Virus record (IMG/VR): IMGVR_UViG_3300025840_000289
Span: 1 to 22,174 of that record
Source: a virus
Length of the DNA: 22,174 bases
Reading direction: 5' to 3' (one strand)
The notes beneath the pieces were generated by a model that did no database searches, had not been told where the DNA came from, and worked only from the letters and a program-made list of their open reading frames with translations. Shown one piece after another: positions 1 through 7,835 of the stretch (positions within the stretch are counted from its first letter, which is position 1; each line of letters starts with the position of its first letter). The position numbers and the translations under genes were made by a program.

Positions 1-1
1 C

Positions 2-202
2 TACCACAAATTAAAAGATCACCCGTACCTCGTCCGTTCCAACTCCTCCAACCTGCTGGGATCATTGACCGACTCAATCCTGTTCCCCGTGCTGGCATTC
101 GGAGGATTCCCCGTTTGGATCATTGCAGGACAGTTTGCAGCAAAGTGTGTGGGTGGATTCATCTGGAGTCTGGGAATCAACAAGCTCCGCACAGCAGAAT
201 GA
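2..202 (+). CDS. VUT/YhhQ-like queuosine-precursor transporter, C-terminal part (5' truncated by window edge)
   Basis: An open frame enters from the left edge and ends at TGA 200-202, giving the last 66 residues of a protein. What is visible is membrane-protein-like: a short hydrophilic start, a hydrophobic segment around residues 25-43 (LFPVLAFGGFPVWIIAG) and a second one with AGQFAAKCVGGFIWSLG, then a basic tail. The pattern RSN-S-LLGSLTDSILFPVLAFGG followed by AGQF-AK--GG recalls the C-terminal end of the VUT family (YhhQ), which imports 7-deazaguanine precursors such as preQ0/preQ1. The stop overlaps the next start as ATGA, so the two genes are probably translationally coupled, and that next gene looks like DpdA, the enzyme that would use the imported base. 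The family call comes from memory of the motif and from context, and only about a third of the protein is visible. Confidence 0.6.
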   Translation, partial: YHKLKDHPYLVRSNSSNLLGSLTDSILFPVLAFGGFPVWIIAGQFAAKCVGGFIWSLGINKLRTAE

Positions 203-945
203 TTCACTATCACGGGACGAGAATTGCCGCGAGTGATGATCAGGTCACAAGGATTTTGAAGTCCAGACATGCCTGTGTGTCCTATGCGGATCTGTCACAG
301 TTGTCAATTGTGCAAGAGGTTTGTCAGTCGTGGATGCTGGACAATGGGGCCTACAGTTTCTGGAACTCTGGCAAGACCACAGACTGGGAAGACTACTACA
401 AGTTTGTCAGTGATCTGAAGGACCCGTGCTGTGATTTCTGGATCATTCCCGATGTGATTGATGGGACAGAAGATGAGAACAATGAATTGATTGAGAACTG
501 TCCGTTGCCTGGAGGGACTCCAGTTTGGCATTTCAACGAATCACTGCAGAAGTTGGAGTGGTTGGCAGAACAATTTGAGAGAGTTTGTATTGGGACAACG
601 GCAGGTTTGTCCCCAAATTCAGAGAATTATTGGGTTCGACTGCACCAGGCCCTTGACCGCATCACAGACAAGGACGGGAAGACTGCAATCAAACTACATG
701 GATTACGGGCTTTACATCCAGAAATTTTCTGCAAGGTTCCCTTTGCATCCGCAGACTCTACAGCCGTAGGTCGGAACTTGAGTTTGAGCAGCAACTCCAT
801 TTTCAACAACTCCTCAACATTTGACAAATTGAGCATTCATGGCAGAGCAATGGTTTTGATAGATCGGATTGAATCGTTCAATGCTCCGAGGCATTGGGAC
901 CGTAATCACTCCAGTGTCCAGCTTGATTTATTCGGAGCACCCTAA
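199..945 (+). CDS. dpdA: DpdA-like 7-deazaguanine DNA transglycosylase
   Basis: A 248-residue protein. The ATG at 199 was chosen because it overlaps the upstream stop (ATGA); an in-frame TTG at 115 would run through the upstream gene. DpdA enzymes are relatives of tRNA-guanine transglycosylase that swap guanine in DNA for a 7-deazaguanine. Supporting motifs are MLDNGAYSFW near residues 46-55, matching the TGT/DpdA DSGGF/DNGA active-site Asp (D48). DFWIIPDVI (79-87) and PVWHFNES (108-115) are followed by CIGTTAGLSP (130-139). IKLHGL is then followed by FASADSTAVGRN (182-193), where D186 sits where TGT has its nucleophilic Asp before the R-N pair. Known phages pair DpdA with a YhhQ transporter, which fits the gene upstream. 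It overlaps the terminase start by one base (TAATG). A sequence-divergent DpdA subtype is likely; the exact base inserted cannot be read from sequence. Confidence 0.72.
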   Translation: MIHYHGTRIAASDDQVTRILKSRHACVSYADLSQLSIVQEVCQSWMLDNGAYSFWNSGKTTDWEDYYKFVSDLKDPCCDFWIIPDVIDGTEDENNELIENCPLPGGTPVWHFNESLQKLEWLAEQFERVCIGTTAGLSPNSENYWVRLHQALDRITDKDGKTAIKLHGLRALHPEIFCKVPFASADSTAVGRNLSLSSNSIFNNSSTFDKLSIHGRAMVLIDRIESFNAPRHWDRNHSSVQLDLFGAP

Positions 946-2321
946 TGCAACTCAGTGAACTGATCCTGACCTACGAACGGCATCCAGATCTCTTTGTCGA
1001 GGACCTCTTGGGCGTGACCCCCCAGGACTGGCAGCGGGAGGTGATGTCTGCCGTGGCAAAGGGACAGCGGAGGTGCAGCATCCGCTCTGGGCATGGAGTC
1101 GGAAAATCATCTTGTGCCAGTTGGCTCATGATCTGGTTCCTCCTGACAAGGTATCCGGTAAAGATCGTGGTCACAGCACCAACGGCATCGCAGTTGTTCG
1201 ATGCTCTCTTTGCAGAGTGCAAGCGCTGGATCAAGGAACTCCCCACCCCAATCAAATCGTTGCTGGAGATGAAGTCCGACCGGATTGAGCTGGGTTCTTC
1301 TCCGACCGAGGCATTCATCTCAGCCCGAACGAGCAGATCCGAATCCCCAGAATCCCTGGCAGGAGTCCATGCAGATCATGTGTTGCTGGTGGTCGACGAG
1401 GCATCTGGAGTACCGGAGTCGGTCTTTGAGGCAGCCTACGGATCGATGTCTGGGAAGGACGCCACAACAATTTTGCTCGGCAACCCCACCCGATCATCAG
1501 GGTATTTCTACGAAACGCACACAAGACTGCGGGACAGTTGGTGGACAAAACAGGTCAGTTGCTTGGATTCTCCCCTGGTCTCTCCAGACTTCATCCAAGA
1601 GATGGAACTGAAGTACGGTGCCCAGAGCAACGCGATGAAAGTGCGAGTATATGGTGAGTTTCCAACTGCCGAGGACGACACCCTGATCTCTCTGCATGCA
1701 GTCGAGCAGGCATCCAAGCGAGTAGTCGAACAACCGGAGGGAACCCCCGTAGTCTGGGGCCTGGATGTCGCACGGTACGGAGATGATGCGAGTGTCCTCT
1801 GCATCCGCCAGGGCAGACACCTCATCGAACTGCACAGCTGGAAGAAACTCTCATTGATGGAACTGTCAGGACGGGTGCTGGATCTCCTGAACAGTGCAGA
1901 CGAACCTCCAGAGGAGATCCTGGTGGACAGTATCGGATTGGGGGCAGGAGTGCTGGACCGACTGCGGGAACTCGACATCAGTGCCAGAGGGGTGAACGTC
2001 TCAGAGAGTCCAGCAATGGCAGACCGATATGCCAATCTCCGTGCAGAACTCTGGGACTTGACGAAGCAATGGTTCAGCGAGGAGGTGCAGATCCCGAATG
2101 ATGACAGTCTGATTGCAGACCTGACGGCCCCACGATACTCGTTCAATTCATCGGGGAAGATGATCGTGGAATCGAAGGCCGAGACCAAGAAACGTCTGGG
2201 CAGATCGACAGACTTTGCAGATTCGTTGGTGCTGACCTTTGCGAGTACAGCAGCAGGCGCATCTGGGCAATACCGGAGGAAGAAGAGAGGCCGCAGAAGG
2301 AATGTGGGAGGAGTGGTTTGA
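945..2321 (+). CDS. terL: Terminase large subunit (packaging ATPase and nuclease)
   Basis: A 458-residue two-domain packaging motor. The N-terminal ATPase has a Walker A motif SGHGVGKSS at about residues 48-56, an adenine-side glutamine region (TPQDWQREV, 25-33), Walker B VLLVVDEASG at 146-155 (D151, E152) and a coupling motif ILLGNPTR at 176-183. The C-terminal RNase H-like nuclease begins with GLDVARYGDDAS near 272-283, where D274 is the expected first metal ligand. It continues with VDSIGLGAGV and ends with a DFADSLVL motif carrying further acidic residues, then a basic tail (RRKKRGRRR). It docks on the portal, cuts concatemers and pumps DNA into the prohead. No small terminase is visible in this window. 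The ATG shares one base with the stop of the dpdA-like gene, so modification and packaging genes are co-translated. Confidence 0.95.
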   Translation: MQLSELILTYERHPDLFVEDLLGVTPQDWQREVMSAVAKGQRRCSIRSGHGVGKSSCASWLMIWFLLTRYPVKIVVTAPTASQLFDALFAECKRWIKELPTPIKSLLEMKSDRIELGSSPTEAFISARTSRSESPESLAGVHADHVLLVVDEASGVPESVFEAAYGSMSGKDATTILLGNPTRSSGYFYETHTRLRDSWWTKQVSCLDSPLVSPDFIQEMELKYGAQSNAMKVRVYGEFPTAEDDTLISLHAVEQASKRVVEQPEGTPVVWGLDVARYGDDASVLCIRQGRHLIELHSWKKLSLMELSGRVLDLLNSADEPPEEILVDSIGLGAGVLDRLRELDISARGVNVSESPAMADRYANLRAELWDLTKQWFSEEVQIPNDDSLIADLTAPRYSFNSSGKMIVESKAETKKRLGRSTDFADSLVLTFASTAAGASGQYRRKKRGRRRNVGGVV

Positions 2322-2395
2322 GTTCCAACTTTTTCCAACCAAATTCCAACTAAATCCCCCAGTAATTTATACATATATATATAGGAGCAATTGGA
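2322..2395 (+). promoter_or_regulatory. AT-rich intergenic region with phased TTCCAAC repeats; possible promoter or operator
   Basis: One of the few real gaps between genes. It holds three copies of TTCCAAC starting at 2323, 2333 and 2344, so they are about one helical turn apart. An AT-alternating tract follows at 2367-2383, containing TATACA and TATATATA, then a Shine-Dalgarno sequence AGGAG (2383-2387) eight bases before the dcd ATG. The phased repeats resemble a binding array for a regulator, with the TA tract acting as a -10 box or an easily melted site. No good -35 box is visible. Promoter function is inferred. Confidence 0.35.
2323..2350 (+). repeat. Three direct repeats of TTCCAAC
   Basis: TTCCAAC occurs at 2323-2329, 2333-2339 and 2344-2350, all on the same strand with 10 and 11 base spacing. 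The copies lie in non-coding DNA just after the terminase stop codon. Confidence 0.6.
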
Positions 2396-2917
2396 ATGGT
2401 CCTTTCTGACGAGAAACTGATGGAATTGATCCACTCTGGCTACATCCCTTCAGATGTCCATTTGGGGCCCTGTTCTGTGGATCTGACTCTTGCCGAGGAC
2501 TACCTGGTGCCGCACTTGCCGGAAGATCGTCCCTACCTCACAATTACGGAAGACTACCCCCACAAGTTGGCCCCAGTTGAGACCTTTGTTCTTTACCCAC
2601 AGAAGTTTGTGTTGGCCTCAACGAATGAACTGATCAAGATTCCAGATCACATGTGCGCAGTCGTGCATGGGAGATCGAGTGTGGGACGTCTGGGCATCCA
2701 GGTACAGAATGCAGGTTTCATTGATGCTGGATTCACCGGACAGATCACCCTCGAGCTGGTGAACCAATCCAATGCTCCAGTGTTGCTGAAACCCAACATG
2801 CGAATCTGCCAACTGGTGATGCACAATCTACATGGACAGTCGAAGAGACCGTACCGAGGGAAGTACCAGGGACAGGTGGGTCCCACTCCATCGCGGATCA
2901 AGGAGGACGAAGAATAA
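2396..2917 (+). CDS. dcd: dCTP deaminase
   Basis: A 173-residue member of the dCTP deaminase/dUTPase superfamily, which deaminates dCTP to dUTP (some members also hydrolyse it to dUMP) to feed thymidylate synthesis in the infected cell. The family signature is very clear: HGRSSVGRLGIQ at about residues 91-102, then NAGFIDAGFTGQITLEL, in which the Glu of ITLEL is the catalytic residue of the family. It continues with MRICQLV and a C-terminal KYQGQVGPTPSRI nucleotide-binding tail. Length is slightly short of the cellular enzyme (about 190 residues), as usual for phage forms. AGGAG lies eight bases upstream. Whether it also acts as a dUTPase is not decided by the sequence. Confidence 0.93.
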   Translation: MVLSDEKLMELIHSGYIPSDVHLGPCSVDLTLAEDYLVPHLPEDRPYLTITEDYPHKLAPVETFVLYPQKFVLASTNELIKIPDHMCAVVHGRSSVGRLGIQVQNAGFIDAGFTGQITLELVNQSNAPVLLKPNMRICQLVMHNLHGQSKRPYRGKYQGQVGPTPSRIKEDEE

Positions 2918-2996
2918 CACACATTTAACTTGCATCTCCTGCAAAACCTTGCTGCAGTTTCCGGTAATCTGAGTAATCCGAATTATCTGGAGACAG

Positions 2997-3272
2997 ATGG
3001 CAATTACTTACCGAAACGAACGGTTTGCTGGGTACAACAAGGCCAAGCGAACCCCCTCCCATCCAAAGAAATCCCATGCGGTGCTTGCCAAGGAAGGAGA
3101 CACCGTCCGCTTGATCCGCTTTGGACAGCAGGGAGTCCAGGGTGCAGGGTCCAATCCCAAGACTAAGTCGGAGAAGGCCCGTCGAGCATCCTACTATGCC
3201 CGTCACAACGCCCAGGGCAAACCGACCTCCAAACTCTCTGCAAAATACTGGTCGCACAAAACAAAATGGTGA
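2997..3272 (+). CDS. Small basic phage protein, DUF6321-like
   Basis: A 91-residue, strongly basic protein. The central block with KRTPSHPKKSHAVLAKEG, IRFGQQGVQGAGSNPKT, ARRASYYARHNAQGK and C-terminal KLSAKYWSHKTKW is a pattern I recognise from many tailed phages as the DUF6321 family, whose function is not established. GGAG at 2989-2992 precedes the ATG. It lies before another tiny basic protein and the portal, a common position for this family. High charge and small size would suit a nucleic-acid-binding or head-internal protein, but that is inference. The 79 bases before it hold no gene. Confidence 0.82.
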   Translation: MAITYRNERFAGYNKAKRTPSHPKKSHAVLAKEGDTVRLIRFGQQGVQGAGSNPKTKSEKARRASYYARHNAQGKPTSKLSAKYWSHKTKW

Positions 3273-3273
3273 A

Positions 3274-3450
3274 ATGAAACCAGGACTCTACGCAAACATC
3301 CACGCAAAGAAAAAGAGAATCGCAGCACAGAAAGCTGCAAAGAAGGCAGGCAAAAATGTGAAAGTGGAGAGAATGCGAAAACCTGGATCTGCAGGCGCAC
3401 CAACGGCAAAGGCATTCAAACAATCCGCAAAAACGGCAAAGAAGAAATAA
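3274..3450 (+). CDS. Small Lys/Ala-rich phage protein
   Basis: A 58-residue protein starting MKPGLYANIHAKKKRI and ending in a Lys-rich tail (QSAKTAKKK). The ATG at 3274 lies one base after the preceding stop; longer in-frame starts would run inside the upstream gene. Small proteins with the opening GLYANIHAKKKR and a later KPG-xGAPT-xxAFK-xSAKTAK motif recur next to portal or scaffold genes in phages. Their role is unknown. The stop is directly followed by the portal start. Confidence 0.75.
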   Translation: MKPGLYANIHAKKKRIAAQKAAKKAGKNVKVERMRKPGSAGAPTAKAFKQSAKTAKKK

Positions 3451-5559
3451 ATGGCTGAATCCCCCACCCCGATGACTGCAGAAGACCTCAAAGCCTGGAT
3501 TGCTGGCACGATCCAAGACTCTGTGGACCACATTGACGATGAGGTCTCACCAGTCCGTGCCTCTGCATTCCGGTACTACCTCGGTGCCCCGTTCTCTGAC
3601 AGTGGAGACTCACCTGCAGAAGAAGATGGCAGATCTCAGGTCGTCAGTCGGGAAGTCCATGATGCTGTACACTCGATGCTCCCCTCTTTGATGCGGGTCT
3701 TCTTCAGTCATGACAAATCCTGTGAGTTCATCCCACGAGGACCTGAAGATGTCGCAGGTGCCGCACAAGCCACAGAGTTAGTCAGTTGGTATTTGGAACA
3801 GAGCAATGCCTACAGTGTCTTTGCAGATGCCATCAAAGATTGTCTGATCAAGGGCGAAGGCATCATCAAGGTTTGGCACGAGACGCAGTACGACATTCAA
3901 ACACGAGAACTGCAGGGCTTGGACGAGCTGCAGATCGGTCTGTTTGTGCAGGAAGGATATGAGGTTACGTCAAGCGAAGAGTTGGAAGATGCTCCAGGTT
4001 TGTATTCGGTCGTGCTGACGAAGCGAACTCCACGGGGCAAGATCCGGCTGGAGTGTCTTCCACCAGAAGAATTTTTGATCAACAGAACAGCTACCTCCTT
4101 GGATGATGCCAAGATCGTCGCGCACCGACAACTGCTGAGAGTCGGAGACCTGGTTGAACTCGGCTACCCCTACGAAACGATCATCGAGTACAAAGGATAC
4201 GAGGATGATTTTAGATCAAACGAAGAATGGAATCTGAGGCACCCGAACTGGCGGGAAGAGGACGACACCGACAGTGACCCTAGCAATCGATTAGTCCAGT
4301 ACGTTGAGAGTTTCGTGCGTGTCGATGCCGACGGAGATGGAGTGCCGGAACTGCGGAGGATCTGCACGATCGGCAACGCTCATGAGATCATCATGAACGA
4401 ACCTGTCGATTCTCACCCTTTCCTCTTGATCCGCAAAGATCCCTTACAGCACACCTGGAGAGGCATGTCTCTCTATGATGAACTCGCAGACATCCAACGG
4501 ATCAAGAGTGCAGTGATGCGGAACATGCTGGACTCTCTGTCTCTGTCCACCAGGCCAAGGATCTCCTATCTGGAATCTGCTGTGGACTGGGAGGATCTGG
4601 CGAATGACGAGGTCGGGGCACTGATTCCAATGCGACAGGCAGGCGCAATCCAGATGCTGGAAATGCCCTTTGTCGGAGCAGCCGCATTCCCTTTGTTGCA
4701 GTATTTGGATCAAGTCAAGGAGACCCGCACAGGGATCTCCAAGGCATCCCAAGGTCTTGATGCCGAGCATCTCCAGTCCACCACGAGCATTGCCGTTTCA
4801 GCAACACAGAAGGCAGCCCAGGCAAGGTTGGAACTGATCGCCCGAAACATTGCCGAGTCTGGTTTCAAACCGTTGTACAAGAGACTGCTGCAGCTCACCT
4901 TGTTGCACATGGACCAACCGACCGTCATGAGACTGCGAGGTGAATTCGTCCAGGTCGATCCCCAGAGTTTTGCAGACTACGATGTGCTGATCACCCTCCC
5001 ACTGGGACGAGGATCTGAAGAAGAGAGACGCCAAGCACTGCTGGGACTGCTGGAGAAACAGGAGATGCTGATTGCCCAGTACGGACCCATGAATCCGATC
5101 GTCGGACCAGAACAGTATTACCAGACTTTGCAACGTCTCTTTGCAGATCAAGGACTGGGTGCCGAGGCAGGATCATACCTCCGTCCTCCACAGCAGATGC
5201 AAGCTCTCTTGCAACAACAAATGCAGCAAGTGATTGCACAACAGAACGAAGAACCAAAACCCTCACCAGAGGAGATGCTGGCTCAGGCAGAGATCCAGAG
5301 GAAACAGCTCGAGGTTGCCCAACGTGCCGAGGAGATGAAACGAGAGGACGACAGGAAGAGGGACGAGATGGAAGCAGAACTCTTCCTCAAATTGAAGGAA
5401 CTCTCCTTCAAGTACCAGCAACCGATTGATGCCTCCCCACTGCTGGATGCCCTGACCCGAAACCGTGAGCTGGAACGAGTGGACCAGGTGAGACAACAGC
5501 AGTTGTACGAACAGCAGTTCCAGGCACCTCAACCCCCACCAGGACAGATGCCCGCATGA
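3451..5559 (+). CDS. Portal (head-tail connector) protein
   Basis: A 702-residue protein, a size typical of podovirus/P22-like portals, which form a dodecameric ring at the head vertex for DNA entry and exit. Recognisable portal features are the N-terminal helical block with SREVHDAVHSMLPSLMRVFF, the conserved KGEGIIKVWHE wing motif, PPEEFLINRTATSLDDAKIVAHR, and HPFLLIRKDPLQHTWRGMSLYDELADIQRIKSAVMRNMLD, the long helix region before the crown. The last 130 residues are Gln/Glu-rich and strongly coiled-coil (LLQQQMQQVIAQQ, then KREDDRKRDEMEAELF), resembling the barrel of P22-type portals. It starts immediately after the preceding stop and overlaps the next gene by ATGA. Confidence 0.9.
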   Translation: MAESPTPMTAEDLKAWIAGTIQDSVDHIDDEVSPVRASAFRYYLGAPFSDSGDSPAEEDGRSQVVSREVHDAVHSMLPSLMRVFFSHDKSCEFIPRGPEDVAGAAQATELVSWYLEQSNAYSVFADAIKDCLIKGEGIIKVWHETQYDIQTRELQGLDELQIGLFVQEGYEVTSSEELEDAPGLYSVVLTKRTPRGKIRLECLPPEEFLINRTATSLDDAKIVAHRQLLRVGDLVELGYPYETIIEYKGYEDDFRSNEEWNLRHPNWREEDDTDSDPSNRLVQYVESFVRVDADGDGVPELRRICTIGNAHEIIMNEPVDSHPFLLIRKDPLQHTWRGMSLYDELADIQRIKSAVMRNMLDSLSLSTRPRISYLESAVDWEDLANDEVGALIPMRQAGAIQMLEMPFVGAAAFPLLQYLDQVKETRTGISKASQGLDAEHLQSTTSIAVSATQKAAQARLELIARNIAESGFKPLYKRLLQLTLLHMDQPTVMRLRGEFVQVDPQSFADYDVLITLPLGRGSEEERRQALLGLLEKQEMLIAQYGPMNPIVGPEQYYQTLQRLFADQGLGAEAGSYLRPPQQMQALLQQQMQQVIAQQNEEPKPSPEEMLAQAEIQRKQLEVAQRAEEMKREDDRKRDEMEAELFLKLKELSFKYQQPIDASPLLDALTRNRELERVDQVRQQQLYEQQFQAPQPPPGQMPA

Positions 5560-7691
5560 GACCTCAGAGGTACGGATCTAGACGAAGAGCAGTACAACAA
5601 CAACCAGGTCTGCTGGATGACTGGGAACTGCTGGACTATCTGGGTCTAGTTGCTCCCATGATGCCAACTGCCTTGCTTGGAGATCCTTTCAGTCCAATAG
5701 AAGCAATGGCAGGAGAAGACTCTGACATCAAACGATATCAACAGAATTATTTTGATATTACTCAAGGCAATCCTGCTCGGTACAAAGACTTGCCTATCTT
5801 TAATCCTGCAGATTATCCAGGGAAGACTATTGCTCCAATCAAGGCAGATTTGACGACTGGAGGGAAGACTTACACAGGGATTGACTCATCTAAGATTGAC
5901 GATCCTGTCCCGATGATGGGTGGCCCTGAGTATGTGGTTGAACCTGGCAGAGAGTCTTTACTATTCCCTGAAGAGGCAATTGCAAACAGTAAAAGCAACA
6001 CAACCTCTATGTGGGCATCAAGTCCTAAAAAAGCATTGTTAGGAGGGCAAAGTAAATTACCTCCAACAAAAGGAGGTGCTGACTTTGTGACTGTTCATGC
6101 ACTTAGTCAGGATGCTCATAAATCTAATCAATCATTGATGGACAGCACATTACGGACTGTTGGTGCATATGTCCGAGATGGACGGATTAGTCCTAATGAT
6201 ATTGTAGAATTGAACAAATTGATCCGAGTCCAAGTGCCAGACTTCCCTGGGTTAGAAGACCCCAGTTCATATGAAAAAACGGGACAGATGACCTTTGACC
6301 AACGTGCAAAAATTTTGAACATTTTGGCAAAACCAGGTGCTGAGAAATACAACGTTCCGCCAATTTCAAAAATTTTAAATGAAACTCGAAGTGCGGAATT
6401 TCATGGAACTAGAAAGAATCAACCGATGCTTGTCTTGAAACCACATCGAGACGCACAAGGCAACTTGATTCCTTTACGATTAGGTCGAGACACAGAGGCA
6501 CTGCACAACTCTTACGGTAAGGGGTTCGCAGGCGAGGTCGTTGGACGATTTGCAGCACCCGTTGCTCCAGATGCCTTGTATCCAGATTTTTATCGAGAAA
6601 AACGATCTGCAGGTAAACTAGACAAAAATATTGATTGGGAATTGGCCGACAGGTCTCAACCTGTTCAGACGATCAATCAAGAAGTGATCAGTAGAACAAG
6701 AGCAACACCTTATCAATATATACGCTCACCACGACAAGCAGAGTTGGCAATTGAGGCAGGTCTAGGAAAATTCCGAGATTCAAAGGCCAAGGTAGATGAT
6801 GGAGGAGTTTCTCCTGCAGATTTTTCTCGCCAGTTGCGATCTTCTCCAGCATCTGCGGCACTAACACAATATTCAGAGAAGGATCTGAATAAAAAAATAA
6901 AATCTGGGGAGATGGAACTTTTCCAATTAGGCAAGGATTCTAAAATTGGATTCGGTCTGCAGTATGGTCAAAGTTATTTAAATGATTACGGTTTTGATTC
7001 TCCGGTTTTGTCTTCTGACGATGTGCGGATTGTTTCTGTGTTCAACAACGAACCTGGGGCAAGTGGGGTAGGAGGACCAGGCACAATGTTAAAGGCGTTG
7101 TCAAAAGGTGGGAATGTCCTTGATGCCTATGCAGTCCCAACACCAGAGAACCCGTCAGGGTTCCTTCCTAAAGTTTATGAAAAGTTTGGATTTTCTGAAG
7201 TTGGCAGAATCCCATTTAGTCGAGAATTTTTCATTGAGGACATGGAGAAAGCTGGAAAAAATGGGAAACAAGCGTATAATGATTTAGTAGAATTTTGGTT
7301 AAGCACTGGCTGGAATCCCACAATGGGAGAACCAGACATTGTGATCATGAAATATACTGGAGATCCAGATGTTAGATCAAACCCAGTCCGAGAATTTTTT
7401 GAACAGGGTCGTCTCGGTGTTAGGTCTGGAAGAACAAGGATCAACACCGCAGCAGTGGCGAGTGTTGGTGGACGAGTTGGAGGATTTGCTGGAGACACGG
7501 TCACCGGATCAAATATCCGACCAGATGATCCAAGGATCATGGAAGGTCGCAACCCACCTGCATCCCGTGGACGGTTCCCTGCGTTATTAGATGAGATCAT
7601 TAACCTCTCCAATCAAGATGTTTACAATCTTGGCCTAGATAAGTACGACGTTAAAGCCCTTAGAAACAAATTAACTTCCTTGCTTTTTTAA
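5556..7691 (+). CDS. Large phage protein with GNAT-like region and possible ART-like motif; likely virion or ejected protein
   Basis: A 711-residue protein overlapping the portal stop (ATGA). I do not recognise a single family for it. Around residues 490-560 is a block with VRIVSVFNNE, GPGTMLKALSKGG, LDAYAVP and FLPKVYEKFGFSEVGRIPF. YEKFGF is the hallmark of motif B in GNAT acyltransferases, and similar GNAT-like blocks occur in multidomain phage polypeptides. Around 282-330 the sequence FHGT, a Gly-Arg-Asp, then LHNSYGKGFAGEVVGRF is reminiscent of ADP-ribosyltransferase folds, but the catalytic triad cannot be assigned with certainty. The N terminus has a hydrophobic stretch (LLDYLGLVAPMMPTALLG). 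From about 5730 the DNA is visibly more AT-rich than its neighbours, suggesting separate ancestry. Its position after the portal is where MuF-type or injected proteins are often encoded. Confidence 0.55.
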   Translation: MRPQRYGSRRRAVQQQPGLLDDWELLDYLGLVAPMMPTALLGDPFSPIEAMAGEDSDIKRYQQNYFDITQGNPARYKDLPIFNPADYPGKTIAPIKADLTTGGKTYTGIDSSKIDDPVPMMGGPEYVVEPGRESLLFPEEAIANSKSNTTSMWASSPKKALLGGQSKLPPTKGGADFVTVHALSQDAHKSNQSLMDSTLRTVGAYVRDGRISPNDIVELNKLIRVQVPDFPGLEDPSSYEKTGQMTFDQRAKILNILAKPGAEKYNVPPISKILNETRSAEFHGTRKNQPMLVLKPHRDAQGNLIPLRLGRDTEALHNSYGKGFAGEVVGRFAAPVAPDALYPDFYREKRSAGKLDKNIDWELADRSQPVQTINQEVISRTRATPYQYIRSPRQAELAIEAGLGKFRDSKAKVDDGGVSPADFSRQLRSSPASAALTQYSEKDLNKKIKSGEMELFQLGKDSKIGFGLQYGQSYLNDYGFDSPVLSSDDVRIVSVFNNEPGASGVGGPGTMLKALSKGGNVLDAYAVPTPENPSGFLPKVYEKFGFSEVGRIPFSREFFIEDMEKAGKNGKQAYNDLVEFWLSTGWNPTMGEPDIVIMKYTGDPDVRSNPVREFFEQGRLGVRSGRTRINTAAVASVGGRVGGFAGDTVTGSNIRPDDPRIMEGRNPPASRGRFPALLDEIINLSNQDVYNLGLDKYDVKALRNKLTSLLF

Positions 7692-7711
7692 CTAAAAAGG
7701 CAGGGATTTTT
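7682..7711 (+). terminator. Weak hairpin with T-tract at the end of the 711-aa gene
   Basis: GCTTTTTT (7682-7689) can pair with AAAAAGGC (7694-7701) around the loop AACT, and a TTTTT run follows at 7707-7711. The stem overlaps the TAA stop and is mostly A-T, so it may be only a weak terminator or pause site, or chance. Confidence 0.25.
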
Positions 7712-7733
7712 GCGTTCAAAATTTAAGGAACCC

Positions 7734-7835
7734 ATGCCCAACCCGATGAAATTCAAACCCTGTCCCACCTGCCCAGCACCAAAGGTCTGTGCAAAACTCG
7801 GCAGGTGTATCAAACAACAGAAAGGCAGAAGATGA
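7734..7835 (+). CDS. Tiny Cys-rich phage protein (33 aa)
   Basis: ATG at 7734 is preceded by AAGGA (7724-7728 region) and opens a 33-residue frame ending at TGA 7833-7835, which overlaps the next start as ATGA. The protein has four cysteines in a C-x2-C-x5-C-x5-C arrangement (CPTCP, VC, RC) and a basic tail, which could hold a zinc ion. Similar tiny Cys proteins are seen near scaffold genes in related phages, as far as I recall; no function is known. The ribosome site, coupling to the next gene and Cys spacing make it a credible gene despite its size. Confidence 0.6.
   Translation: MPNPMKFKPCPTCPAPKVCAKLGRCIKQQKGRR

Noticed and set aside
115-198. Upstream TTG start for the dpdA-like gene
   Set aside because: It would overlap the transporter gene by 88 bases; ATG 199 gives the ATGA overlap seen throughout and begins where the family does.
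1508-2434. 308-aa ORF on the minus strand
   Set aside because: It lies opposite terL, which has clear ATPase and nuclease motifs; the minus translation shows no family features.
2930-3166. 78-aa ORF overlapping the DUF6321-like gene
   Set aside because: Different frame from the recognised family protein, with no ribosome site; a shadow.
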